A stretch of DNA of 64,000 nt. It comes from Rhizophagus clarus. Its lineage: Eukaryota > Glomeromycota > Glomeromycetes > Glomerales > Glomeraceae. The first letter of the stretch is position 1. Each line of letters starts with the position of its first letter. The notes under the pieces were generated by a model, which was given only the letters and a program-made list of their open reading frames with translations, did no database searches and had not been told where the DNA came from. The position numbers and the translations under genes are program-made. This document shows positions 22,685 through 34,806 of this stretch, piece by piece. The DNA lies in contig BLAL01000274.1 in the NCBI GenBank assembly GCA_015698045.1, positions 1 to 64,000 on the forward strand. The letters run 5' to 3'.

Positions 22685-25600
22685 ATGGATTGTACAGAAT
22701 TTTCATCAAATTCTAGTTCTAATACTTCTTCACAATTTACAAATACAGCAACATCGTTCTCACCATCATCGACCACTCAATTTACACCTTCATATTACAC
22801 TTCTTATTCTCCTTATCCTTTACCATCATCATCATTATCTCATTCATCATCATTATTTAATAAAATTAAATCATCTTATAATCAACAAAGAAGAAATAAC
22901 AATTCACAATTTTCAATATGTAAAAAATCCGATTGTAACAATAGATTCATTAATGATGATGGTAATAAAATCATGAGTTATTGTAGTATGATGTGTCAAT
23001 TAAACGATTCTTCTACTTTAACTAATACTAATAATACTAATAACAATAGTAATTTAGTATTAAATGGTGAGAATCGTTTAAATTCTAGATTAAATAATAA
23101 ATTATGCGGAAATATTTTGAATTCTCAAAGTGGGAATGGTTTAAATTTAAGTACATCAAGGATTACAAAGAGGCAGTCAATTAAACAACAACAACAACAA
23201 CAACCAAAACGTGCGAAACTTAAATCCGTTTTAAATTCCTTTATATCATCATCTTCTGCAAATTCATCATCATTGTCATCATCAATAACAAATGAGAATC
23301 TTACAATGAATAATGATACTCTTACATCATCATCATCATCATCATCGATGATGCCATTAAATTCAAATTTGATAACGTTAAATTCTTTACCAGAAACTTA
23401 TAATTTATCATCATCTCTTCCTATTCCTTCCACTTCTATTTCCCCTCCCACTATTGTTCCCTCCATTTCCCCTCCGACAATTCCTCCTCCTACTATCTCT
23501 CCTCCTACTATTCCTCCTTCTACAATTTCTCCTCCTACGGAAAATTTCTCTTCAAATCAATTTAATTCCTTGAGTTATCCTTGTGATCTTAAAATTTATA
23601 ATAATTCTCAACAAGATCAAAATTTATATACTTTGGATAATACTCAACAACAACAACAACAACAAAAAATTGATCAAATTAATCAAACTTCATTAAATTC
23701 TAATATGGTTGAAAATGTTTCAAATTTTACGGATTCTATTAATGATAATAATAACAATAATGATAATTATTGTAACGTTTATTGTGGTGATTCTTCTTAT
23801 AATAATCTTTCGGATTTTAGTGATTTTAATGTTACAGATTATAATAATGAAAATGATTTATATTTTAATGATGATGGAATTGAAGAAAATTCTATTTATT
23901 ATTCTCAACCTCCTCAATCATTACAACCTCCTCAATTATTACAACCTCATCAACCATTACAACCTCCTCAACAACCACAACCACCACCTTCACAACAATC
24001 ACAATTACAACAACAACCTTCACAACAATTACAACAATTACAACAATTACAATCACCACAACCACAACAATTACAGCAATTGTCACCACAATTACAACAA
24101 CTGCCTCAACAACAATTACAGCAATTACCACCACAACAATTACAACCTCCTCCTCCACAGCAACCACAACAATCATCGCATCAACTACAACAATTACAAC
24201 AATTATCATCACAAAAATTACAATCTCCATTACAACAATTGCAACCTCCGCCTCCACAACAAATACAACAATTACCACCACAACAATTGCAACAACCGCT
24301 TCCACAACAATTACCACAACAATTGCGGCAGCCGCTTCCACAAAAATTACAACAATTACCATCTCAACAATTACAACAACCGTCTTCACAACAATTACAG
24401 CAATTACCATTACAACAATTGCAACAACCTCCTCCACAAAAATTACAACAATTACCATCTCAACAATTACAACCGCCTCCTCAACAATTACAACAATTCC
24501 TATCACAACAATTGAAACGACCGTCTCCACAAAAATTACAACAATTACCTCCACAACAATTACACCAACTACCTCCACAACAATTACAACAATTACCACC
24601 GCAACAATTGCATCAACCACCACAACAATTGCATCAACAATTACCACAACAATTACCACCACAATTACCACAATTACAATCACAACAATTACAATCACCA
24701 CTACGGAGTCAATTACATCAACAATCTCGACAACAGTATCCGTCATCAAGATTATTTGTAATGACGACAAGATGTTCAATTTGTACTTTAATATGTTATT
24801 CTAGATCAGGGATATGTGATTTATGTCAATCTCAAGGTTTTACTACAAATGATAATAACAATAATTATTATGATGTTAACATGCAACCTCTTTCACTTCC
24901 TCAAGTTCAGGCCGCTCAAATTCAGGCTGCTCAAATTCAGGCTGCTCAAATAGCACAAGTTCAATCATTACAAGCTGCTCAAGCTGCTCAAGCTGCAAAA
25001 GCAGCTCAACTCCACGCAGCTCAAATTAGAGCTGCTCAAAATCGGGCTGTTCAAATTCGTGCATTACAAGCTCGAATGGCTAGGTCCCAACAAATTCAAC
25101 ACATTCAAAGACCTAGAGTAGTACAAGCAGCACAATTTCCAACTCAATTGCAACCACAAATTCTTCATGCACAAATTCAAGCACAAATTCAAGCTGCAAA
25201 TTCTACACAAGTTCAGCCAATACAAACTCAACTTCATCAACCACAACCAACATATAATGTTATTCCACCTACTTCTTCATCTGATACATCATCTTTGGAT
25301 ACTTCTGTTAATACGATTACTTCAACAAATAAATCGAAATTATTAAAAACTCAATTAAAGGTCCTTCCTTTACATGATACGGAATTTATTCAAATACAAA
25401 GATATTTTCTTAAAGGATTACCACATGCTCGTATACATTCTATAATTAAGTTACTAATGCCTACTAAATTAGTTGAAGCTCATGAACAATACAAACAATC
25501 TAAATCTTCAAATACTTCTCAATCTTATCCTAATATATTAATAAGTATTATGAAAAACAATAGCAACTCGAATAAACACACAAATAGAATGTTTCATGGT

Positions 25601-26108
25601 ACTAAAATAAGTTGTAATCCTCAACGATTCATCAATGGAAATTGTAACTTTTGTCAATTAAATTGTGGTATGTGTGGTATAATACAAAATGGTAATCAAG
25701 GAAAATATAGTAGATTTAATGGAAGTAAGTACTAATTTTTTAAGAAGTTGAAATCGAACCGCAATTCAAATGATATTTTAACTCCCCTTAATTTTCTTTT
25801 TAGGAATGTGGTTTGCTAATAATTCTGCTATATCATTGGGTTATTGTGGTTTATCAACTTCTAGAACTATGTTTAATTGTACTCCTTTTTCTTCTAAAAA
25901 TTCTTTAATGGCCATGTTTGTTGTTGATGTTGTTTCTTCACAAACTAATGATATTATTATTGTTGATGAAGATGCGGTAAGTTTGTGTTTAATAAAAAAA
26001 AAAAATAATAATAATTTAATTTTATGTAAATTTAATTTAATTTATTTGTGTTATTTTTAATAGGCTACTATACCTAGATATTTGATATTATTTGAAACTG
26101 GATTTTAA
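22685..26108 (+). CDS. PARP-like domain protein with long Gln-rich region
   Basis: Exons 22685-25724, 25804-25976 and 26064-26108 give 1085 residues in frame. Ser/Thr/Asn-rich start; a Cys cluster (CKKSDCNNRF...YCSMMC, about 78-103); Pro/Thr repeats; a very long Gln/Pro/Leu tract (about 415-685); a second Cys motif CSICTL..CYSRSGICDLC (about 698-717), the position of the zinc finger in the paralogue; Ala-Gln repeats; and a C-terminal domain with LLMPTKLVEAHEQYK, MFHGT, FCQLNCGMCGIIQNGN, MWFANNSAISLGY and ATIPRYLILFE. The domain is shared with 17867-19947, and both introns fall at the same places (NG^MWF and D/K^ATxPR), so the two are paralogues arranged head to head. The PARP-like assignment is from the HGT, MWFA..S and P-Y-LI landmarks; catalytic competence is unproven. 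Gln-rich regions are typical of transcription regulators, but the role here is unknown. Confidence 0.8.
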
Positions 26109-26472
26109 GAGAATTAATTTAAAAAAAAAGAACCAAAATAGGGAAAAGAAAATATGTAAATATTATATATATTATTATTGTTATATATATTGTTAAATTG
26201 ATAAAAAAAAAATTGAAATAATCAAATTGTATAATAACATTGATGGACAATATATTTTTATTATTTATACAGTACAGTATTTACATATTTTATTACTTTA
26301 TTTGTTATCACCTTTTTTTTATTATCAGTAAATATTTTTAAAAAAAAAAAAAAATAAAGAATTGTAAATATAAAATACAGTTTTCAATTATAAATTATAA
26401 TTATATAATATGAAAATTTCAATTAATTTATAAATTTGTAATATATTAGATAGTTTTAGATAAATTTATTTA

Positions 26473-26507
<35 letters not shown>

Positions 26508-28240
26508 ATTTAAATTAGTAATTAAATATTTATTAAATTAAAAATTTTAATTTTTTAAAATTTCTAATACTAATAATATATTAACAAATTTATTAATTTA
26601 ATTAATAGAGTATTACTAAATATTACCATTAGTGATTATTATTACAGGCAAATTTCACCACTTAATTCTAGTCAAAAATTATAAATTTAACTAGAATTAA
26701 AATCATTTGTTAAAAAAATTTTAATTTAAATAAATTTAAATAATAAATAAATACAATGAATATAATTAAATATTAATTATACTAAAAATTTTAAAAATTT
26801 TGATAAAAGAATTTTTTTAAAACCAAAAAAAAATGCTTTACATACAATCTTTCTAACCTAAAAGAACCTTATTTTACTTATATATTTTACATATAATAAT
26901 ATTATTTATATTATAAATAAACCAATATTTTAGTGAAAAATTTTAAATTTACAAAAAAAAATTAAATATGATAATAATTACTATATAGCAATTTTTTAAT
27001 ATTCTTAAATTAATATGATATATAAAAGTATTATATATAATAATATTAAAAATTCTAATTAATTATTATCCTAAAAAATTGTATTTATATTTTATTATAA
27101 AATGCAATAATTTTTATATTTATAAATTATAAGATATAACTAGTATATATAATAAAATAATAATTTAATATAAAAATTTTAAAATAAATACAATCAATTT
27201 TGGCTACAATTATCCCATATATAATCATATTTTGTATATTATCACTTAATTTTAATGTTTGAAAATTTAAAATCAATATATACTTTTTATAATCATCAAT
27301 ATATATTAATCACTGTCACTAGCATAATAAAAAAATTAAAGTTTAATCTATTATAAAATAAACTAATTATAATTATATTTTATGTAACAGAATTATAAAT
27401 TTAAATCATAATCATCAAAATAAAATTTTTCAAATTTTTTTGAAAATGTTACTAAATAATATTAATTAAAATTATAAAATTTAGCCAAAATTATTAATTT
27501 AATCTTTAAAAAAAGAGGTATATAATTATTATAATATATTTTTTAAAAAAAAATATTTATATATAGAGTTCACTAATTAATCAATTGTATTTATTTATTA
27601 TTACCAATTTTTGGCTTGTTAAAAACAGTAATAATTATAGACAGGTCTGATTTTTTCTTTTTTTTTTTTTATTCTTTTGTTAAAAATGAATACAATGATT
27701 TCAAGATTTGTATTGCCACATTATATAACTTTGTGAAAGGACAACTAACGACTAAAAAATCATTATATGCTATCTCTCGGTGAAGTAGTCAAGTTTTAGT
27801 AATGTCTCTTTCATAGAACACCATGACCCTTTGTTAAAATATGCAGCCATACTATACATACTAATTCACTATAGTGCAATTCTATTTAAAAGGGAATAAC
27901 GTATACTATGCTCCTCAATCTATGTGAAAGCACTTTCACATAAATTCCATTCTTTCAAAATTAACTAATAAAAATTTTATAACAAAAAATAAACAAAAAG
28001 AAAATACAAACGAAACCTTTAGAGTAAACTAAAAAGAAAGACCACCCTATACTTCTAAAGTAAATAGCTTAAAAATAGGCAGTGCAAATATAACTGCAAC
28101 TGCATTATGTTACATAAAAGAAAAATTATGCTATTAATAAAACCCAGTGGGAAAAAATTAAAAGCTGATAATATTCTAACATATACTTTACGTCAAAATA
28201 TCCTAGTAAGTGCTATAACTAGAACTTATTTCTTATTTCT
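26109..28240. other. Gene-free AT-rich DNA
   Basis: Downstream of the second PARP-like gene. It contains long poly(T) at about 26480-26502, no supportable ORF, and a near-perfect 22-bp palindrome TATGTGAAAGCACTTTCACATA at about 27921-27942. The stretch 27640-28240 is slightly richer in G/C and may be transposon debris. Confidence 0.5.
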
Positions 28241-28244
28241 TAAA

Positions 28245-28410
28245 TGACTCTCTCTGTCTGTTTCTGTATGTTTCTTGAACAGTAAAACTCTTCTGTAGAC
28301 ATTTTAGTTTTTGAACCCATCATCAGCATCTTTTTTATAATGTCTGTGAGCAAAGAATCCTTAGTACTTAGTTGAATTTTACCATTCTTATTTCTAAAAA
28401 TTTCTTCTGC
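28245..28410 (-). pseudogene. Unidentified ORF tail (about 55 codons)
   Basis: The minus strand is open for about 55 codons and reads GKIQLSTKDSLLTDIIKKML, then MMGSKTKMSTEEFYC, ending at TAA. Composition is protein-like and much richer than the surroundings. No start or upstream exon was found. It looks like the C-terminus of a degenerate transposon or gene-family ORF, which I cannot name. Confidence 0.3.
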
Positions 28411-28420
28411 TTAATATCTT

Positions 28421-29258
28421 AATAAGTATGTAAATGAAAATACTGTTTACTATACTTTATTAACTGTTTTATTTTATTTTTTCAAAATTATTTTTGAAAA
28501 AAATGGGCATAACAATCAATAGGAAGAGTTCATTTAATAGCTTTGATTATATAATATATATAATTTAAATAAAGCTAAGTAATTTTAAAGAATAACTTAA
28601 AATAAATAAAAAATTTTTTTTTTATTATTATAAAAAAATTTAAACCTATTATTTAATAATTTATTACTTTAAAATTAAAATAATAAAAAATTTTTTTTAA
28701 TTAAATAATTTTATTACAAAAATTATTAATTTTAAAAATTATCTAATTTTATATATTTATATTAAAATTAAAGAATTTGACTATCATAAATTTGGTTAAA
28801 ATTAAATTACAAATAATAATTCTAACTAAAATTTTATTATAAATATTAATAAAACTAAAAATTTTTTTTTTATTATATCTTATAATCTTTAATCTAAAAT
28901 TTTTTTTACTTAATTTTAATTGAAAATTAAAAGCTTATTTATTTATTTATTTATTTATATAAAGATATTGAACCATTACAAATAACTGGATAACACTCTT
29001 ATAAGAGTGTTATCCAGTTGCACTATAATATTATCTAGTTATGAGTATAATGTTATTTAGTTACTGTTTTTACTGTTCTGTGACCATTTTATTACTTTAT
29101 TGATAACCATTTGTTTTTATTGCTCTATCCTATTTTTATTACCTTCTAGCTATTTACTTGTTTTCATTACTCTGTGGCTTTTTTATGGCCAAAATACTAG
29201 GCCAGCATTGATTACTAAAAATCATGTTATGATCAGGTAGCACAATTAATTTGCAGAT
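28421..29258. other. AT-rich spacer with a perfect 36-bp palindrome
   Basis: At 28984-29019 the sequence AACTGGATAACACTCTTA is followed at once by its exact reverse complement, a spacer-free palindrome. Diverged ATTATCTAGTTA and GTTATTTAGTTAC repeats follow to about 29070. Otherwise nothing is seen. Confidence 0.7.
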
Positions 29259-29259
29259 C

Positions 29260-29478
29260 AGATTTTGGCCAGCACTATGCTATATTTTTGACTTGATATT
29301 TAGTGCAAAATGACTTGGTTTCCTGTTATTGGATTCATGCAATTTTAAACTTATTAGAAAGAGGACATTGAGCACTTTCCAATGATGCTAAGATTGCATG
29401 GATAGGATGCCTGGATGCTGAGTTATTACATCCCAAAATTTTAAAAAAAAATATAGATTATAGTGCTGGCTAAAATTA
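29260..29478. mobile_element. Small TIR element (GGCCAGCACTAT family)
   Basis: The left arm GATTTTGGCCAGCACTAT (29261-29278) is inverted at the right as ATAGTGCTGGCTAAAAT (29460-29476). A related sequence with GGCTCGCACTAT and ATAGTGCCGGCCAGAATTA lies at about 57036-57216. About 215 bp, non-coding. The target duplication is not clear. Confidence 0.5.
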
Positions 29479-29962
29479 ACAAAATTTACTGCACCTATTA
29501 CGTGTTCAGTTTTTTGCCAGTTTTAGGCACTTTTCTGTCACTTTCAAGTAACTTTTGAGTAACTTTCAAGGGCCTAGTTTAGTGGTCAGTTAGTTAAAGA
29601 ATTAGAGGTGTAATAGGCATTATTATGGCCAGCCCATTTGATTGCTGGATGAGGCACAAAATGCCAAATTTGCAATCCATCTATTTGCTAAAGATGTGTT
29701 GCAATCCATTCACTCACTTTTTGATTGCTGGTAAGGCACAAAATGCTAATGTTGTACTATTCTTACAATCCTGTTCATGATCATTTTAATTGCTGAAGAT
29801 AAAGCACAAAGTGCTGAATTAGTTCAGGCTATATCATTTTTTCGCTTCTTTAATCTAGTCAAGATATTCTTCTTTTCTGAAGAAGCATAGCTCTAAAGAA
29901 ATTTTTCAAATTAAATTTTTTCTCACATGATATACAGTAACTAAATAATAGTTAGTATTGAC

Positions 29963-31214
29963 ATGACTACCAAAACAGCTACCCTAAAAACCTGAAAATC
30001 TAAAGCTAATAACTTTGTATTAGTCTTAGAGCAGTTTCTAAAAAAGCATAATTTAACAGCTGACTCTACCCCAGAACAATTAAGTAAACATGCTCCTAAA
30101 CTTGATGCTTTACTTCCTAATTGAATGGCCTGCAAATATGTTAAAGTTGCCCTTATCAACGATACTAATAATAAACATTCATTTAGTAAAGAGAAAATAG
30201 AGGCTTTTTTATCAGATAAAAGAAAGGGGAAGCTTACCATAGAAGAAAGGGTAAAATACTGCGCTAAGACTAGTGATATTATAGATATCTGTTATCACTA
30301 ATCATTAAAAATTGGGTCTAAAAAGTAATGATGAAAATGAAATTGTTGCAAATGTCTTGCATCAGTTAATATTCTATGTGAAGTTAGCAGAAGGTGGTGT
30401 AGATCCTGCAATTATTGAAGCATTTGCTAAAGATTAAGAACGTATTTAGGAGTCTAATAAAATTCAGAAAGAATGAACTAAAAAATGAATAGCTAATCCA
30501 ATCAGAATTCTCATATATTTCTCCTTAGCAAATATGAGTAAAAGGATTCAGAACATGGATATTTCCAAAATTCCTACTAGAGAGAATCTCACAGATGTGA
30601 TAGTGATGTTAAGTATGAGACCTGCAGAAGTAAGATCTCTTCAAATTAATCACTATTAACTGGATTCTTTGAATATTCTGGCATAATATAAAGAAGGCTA
30701 TTCTTGGTATTGCATAGGTTATTTAAAAAATAGAGGAGAAAAGAAAAAGAATTCTGATTCTTAACCATTTCTTTCTATGGAGAAGAATCCAAAATGAGTC
30801 AGGGAATTATTCACCTGAATTTGAAATGCAATCAAGACAGAAAAGTTGCGTGATCCTGTTTATATTGAAAGTAAAACACATAATGCTTGGCTATTTAATG
30901 AATTCTTAAAATAAGAGCCTTATAGAACTATACCTGAAAAATTAAGAGATTATGGAACTAAACATGCTTCCAGAATTCATGGTGATAAGAAAGCAACTTC
31001 TCAACATTTTAAACTGCTTTCAAGAATTGCAATGAGGCAAGAATCAGATCATCTTGATGCAGGTGATAATTACACTATAAGCAAAACAGAATTAGAGAAG
31101 TCTGGCTCTGAATCCAATTCTAAAAATATACCAAGTCTGGTATCTCAGACTTCATTGCCCCAGCCTAAAAATAATAATTATAACCCTTTCAAGGGAACCA
31201 ATAGTAGAAATTGA
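29963..31214 (+). pseudogene. Degenerate Crypton-like tyrosine recombinase
   Basis: From MTTKTATLKT the plus strand follows a single theme through several stops and frame breaks: LVLEQFLKKHNLTADSTPEQ, KEKIEAFLSDKRKGKLTIEE, then VMLSMRPAEVRSLQINHY (catalytic Arg block), GYLKNRGEKKK (Lys), YGTKHASRIHGDKK (His-x-x-Arg) and RIAMRQESDHLDAGDNY (candidate Tyr). This R-K-HxxR-Y order is that of tyrosine recombinases such as Crypton elements, which integrate through recombination. Stops are mainly TGA and TAA/TAG at places where Trp, Gln or Arg would fit, i.e. C-to-T or G-to-A changes. It is certainly non-functional; the family call is moderate. Confidence 0.55.
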
Positions 31215-31434
31215 TTTAATGTTAGCTGGTTTCTAAAATTATATAACTAATATCTTATTTGAGATTCTGCTAAAATGAAACAAGATTTTTTTGATACCAT
31301 ATAAAATGTATACAATTAATTTATTAGAACAACTTCTACCTGAACTATTACCATTTATTTTAAAGTATTTTTTAGAGCGGGACCTAAAAATTTTTGCAGT
31401 GTAATGATGTATAGAATAAAGAGACGAATCTTGA

Positions 31435-31668
31435 ATGGTCCAAAAAAATGAATTTTTATTTGAGAAAATAATTCAAGGCAATTATATGATAAAGGAATAT
31501 TATTCGAAACTGAAAGAGTGCAATTTAAGCAAGGATTATCCAAAATGGTTTTTTAAAAATCTATTCTTCAAAGGATTATTACCTGAAGATATATTAAAAG
31601 TTTGTTTATATGGGTTAGAAGCACTTGCATTAGATGATATAGTGGAAAAACTTAGTCCAGAGCAGTGA
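31435..31668 (+). pseudogene. Gag-like fragment 1
   Basis: The frame reads FEKIIQGNYMIKEYYSKLKE, then FFKNLFFKGLLPEDILKVCL and LDDIVEKLSPEQ. The spacing Y..KL...F..L...F.KGL.PE....V matches the Gag-like fold of retrotransposon capsid proteins and the neighbouring copy at 32300-32821. Upstream sequence is broken by stops. Only the central helical part remains. Confidence 0.4.
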
Positions 31669-31739
31669 TCCTACTACTTAGCTAATTATTTTTTTTTTTT
31701 TATTAAAAATACAATATATAATACAACTAGTTAGCTATA

Positions 31740-32821
31740 GTGATAATAGATAGATTCCTTGAAGCAAGAGATACACTTAATTGGCCAGATCAAACGCCCT
31801 CTCAAGATAACCCAGTACTGGTTCAAAATGTCCAATTATTGAATGAATTTTTTGAGGCATATAAGGAATATAAGGCATATACTTCATTATCAGGTCAGAC
31901 TTATGTAAAGTAAAGATAAAAAAAGGATTAATATAATATTTTTTGCATATATTGAAAAGAAGCTATACATGCTAACCAGTACTTTATTTTTTTATTAAGT
32001 ATAATTGATCTATTAGCAAAGTGTCAGATGATGAGATGGATGATGGTTACAATGAATTTATCAAAAAATATGGATTAAGATATAAATGGGATAATAAAGA
32101 GAATCCCAAATTTATACCAGAGTGGCAAGACTGGGAAGATCTATTTTGCGAAATCAAAATCTATTGGAAGACAAAGGCAGTCAGGCATTGAAGGGAGAAA
32201 ACATTTAAGCAATTTGTATATAATCTGCCTGGTGTAAGAAATCCAACATCAATACTCCATATACTTACACAATCTGATGCTTTTTATCTTCTGCAAATTT
32301 TGAGCCTAATAAAACTATTATATAGTGCTAAGGAACTTCGAGAGAAAATTTGGCTACATGGTATTGATAAAAATGAAATTAAAGTAGATGACAATACAGA
32401 TGAGATAGATAAGTTCTGGTATAGGTTATTGCTTCAAGGTGAAGATTCAATAGTGGATTATTACTCGAAGATAAATAGATGTAATGATGTTATCAAGCTC
32501 TGTAAAAATCATCTTAGAGAATTATTTCATAAAGGATTGTCATCAGAAAACCAAAGGTATATCGCAAGATTTGGATGTTATTATAGTTGTGATCTTGATC
32601 CTGATAAAATGGTAGAAATGCTTATTCAAACTAAAAAGGGAAATGCATCTAATTTTATTACTGCATTTAGTGATTATCTTAGACAGGCTAGCAATGTTCA
32701 GATTTTGACCCAATCTGAGTTCTCTAATAATAATATTATTTCTGCTTTTCTTAATCTGGAATTAACAAGATCTTCTATAGCAGGGTGGTACAATACCAAT
32801 CTAACTAATTTGGAGCAGTAA
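31740..32821 (+). pseudogene. Gag-like protein fragment 2 (retrotransposon-derived)
   Basis: Parts in order: an upstream exon (about 31746-31910, reading FLEARDTLNWPDQTPSQDNP and ending at a GTAAAG donor); an intron with a TGCTAACC branch-like site and TATTAAG acceptor; then DEMDDGYNEFIKKYGLRY, a stop near 32190, and a long open part (32300-32821) with DKFWYRLLLQGEDSIVDYYS and LRELFHKGLSSENQRYIARF. The latter matches fragment 1 and has the Gag signature of an FxKGL..E segment after helices. No protease, reverse transcriptase or LTR was found nearby. It may be a domesticated or decayed Gag; the 32300-32821 frame alone could still be translated (173 residues). Confidence 0.4.
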
Positions 32822-32829
32822 TTACCAAC

Positions 32830-33379
32830 TCAGAAAAATTTGCTGAGTCACTCCTATGTGATAAAAATATGCAGATTATCAATTAGGTCTTATATGACAT
32901 ATTAATTCTCGTATATTAAAAAGAAGTTATATATACTAACCAATACCTCTATTTTTTCCCTAAACAATCATGAGAAAATGTGAAAGAATGTTTATAAGCA
33001 ACACAGGACTAGCCTAAAAGTAAATATTAATGTCAAAAGCATATGTTATGAAGGGCTGAAGGACTCGCAAGTTCAAGATCGTTAGGCGTAAGACTAACTA
33101 TGTGTGTCTCTGATAGATCTACATGTGAAAAGGTAAGAAGATTCTGTTTACATGTACTTTTATGAAACTCTTGGTATTAGACAACAATACTAATTATACC
33201 TCATACCTCCTTAACCTTTTTCTAACAAGATATAAAGCATGTAAAGGTATATAGAAGTTCAGCCAACTTTCTGTAAAAATTTACTTGTAAATACTTCACT
33301 AAGGTATGTATATACCTTAAATTAAGTATATATGGGAGCAAGTTTTTCTGACCATGGGTCTTCTATTTAGGAAAGCAAG
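32830..33379. other. Spacer with candidate 5'-UTR intron of the Crinkler-like gene
   Basis: No ORF. AAGGTATGTATATACC at about 33301 and CTTCTATTTAG at 33370 frame a plausible intron directly before the Crinkler-like start codon. A TACTAACCAAT branch-like site near 32935 repeats the gag-like intron sequence. Confidence 0.35.
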
Positions 33380-34488
33380 ATGTCTGATAGGACCAAGGAA
33401 TCTGATAAGACTAAGACTCCTGACAAGCTTGACAAGTTTCTCACTGGTGAGGATATTACTTTTAATTGTCTCATTTCTGATGAGGGAGTAAACAATATTT
33501 TCGAAGTAATGATATCTAATGCTAATAATAATAAGGTTGCCTGCCTAAACTAATTTTAAATTTGGCTAAACATCTAAACTCTAGTTTTACTGATTTTTTA
33601 ATAATATTTTACTATTGTTTCGCTATCTAATATGATTTACTATAAGTTTAAACATTTATCAAGTTTTGCTAATTTTTTACTAAGATTTTAATATAGTTTT
33701 GTCAAGTTTTATCCTTTCAACATTTAGACAGTTTGCTAAACTACCTAGTTTTACCCAGCAACCTTAAATAATAATAGAGTCTCTTCTCTCGTGAAGGTAA
33801 TCAGAATCTGTTATTCAGATCAATTTCAATATGTGAATTCAACCAATTTGGCTTTATATAAGGTCGCATTTATAGCTGATAGTGTCATATTCAATAGCTT
33901 AAGAAACATCAGTAAATTTGAAGTAGAAAGTGCAATAAGAATGGAATCGCAAGATACAATTTTTTCTCATTTTTCTATACAACCTTAACGTATCTTTGGT
34001 GATAAAAAGAGAATCAATATTATCATGTACCCTTCTGTTAAAAGGATACTGGAGGTACTAAGCAAAGATAATTAGATTTTTTTTATTCACATCATGCGAT
34101 AGCGATATAGTCAATTTTTATATAATGTAGACTGACTACTAGCAATATTTTTATTTCATAAATAAAGTATTATTTTATCGAATGTATATAAGAAATAGAT
34201 CACGTGAAATGATGTAATCTCTATATGATATAAAAATATATATTAGTACTTGTTTTTTTCTATCACAAAAATAAATTTTTATCTTACTCTAAAAAGTAAC
34301 ACTATTTTTTATCTTAGCCTATTTTCACTATAAAAATATAACACTATATCTTCTGAAACTAGTACATCTTATACTCTACCTTTCACTTCTACTTCTATTA
34401 CTAGAAATGAGACAGTCTCATTGGCAGATAAAATTAAAAAATATGACATGACCAAACTTATAGAATTTTTGTAAGGACAGGGCTTAGG
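33380..34488 (+). pseudogene. Crinkler-like N-terminal half of an interrupted gene
   Basis: Starts MSDRTKESDKTKTPDKLDKF; then ITFNCLISDEG..NIFEVMI is the N-terminal strand pattern of Crinkler (CRN) ubiquitin-like domains. A second exon (from about 33796) has NLALYKV, IFSHFSIQP, a TAA at 33986, then KKRINIIMYPSV, the expected second half of that domain. At about 34340-34488 a Thr/Ser linker leads to SLADKIKKYDMTKLIEFL, the usual entry to a SAM domain, with a TAA at once after it. The coding sequence then stops at the TA target of element E and resumes at 55551. Crinkler domains occur in effector-like proteins of oomycetes and AM fungi. The gene is dead from stops and from the 21-kb insertion. 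Confidence 0.6.
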
Positions 34489-34806
34489 TAGGACCCCAAA
34501 CAATATATATATAGGTAACAAAAAATTTGCTTATTTATTATATAAAATTTTTTTTTAAGTCATATAGAATTTTACTTATTAGAAAGCAAGAAATAAAAAA
34601 AGTTGTAATTATAGATGCGCAATAGGAAGTTAAAATTAAAGTTATATATAGATTTTGTGTAGCAAGGGGTGATTTTTATACTACATATATAAGAAAAAAT
34701 TTTAATTTCACTCGTACTTTTAAAAATTTTTTTAAAAAGATATTTTCTTTTTTCAATATATTATTAATTTTATACATTTTAGTTTTCATAAAATTAAATA
34801 TTATAT

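Noticed and set aside
23709-24779. Long ORFs on both strands inside the Gln-rich gene
   Set aside because: Frame shadows of CAA/CAACAATTA repeats; the 22685-26108 frame has the conserved C-terminal domain.
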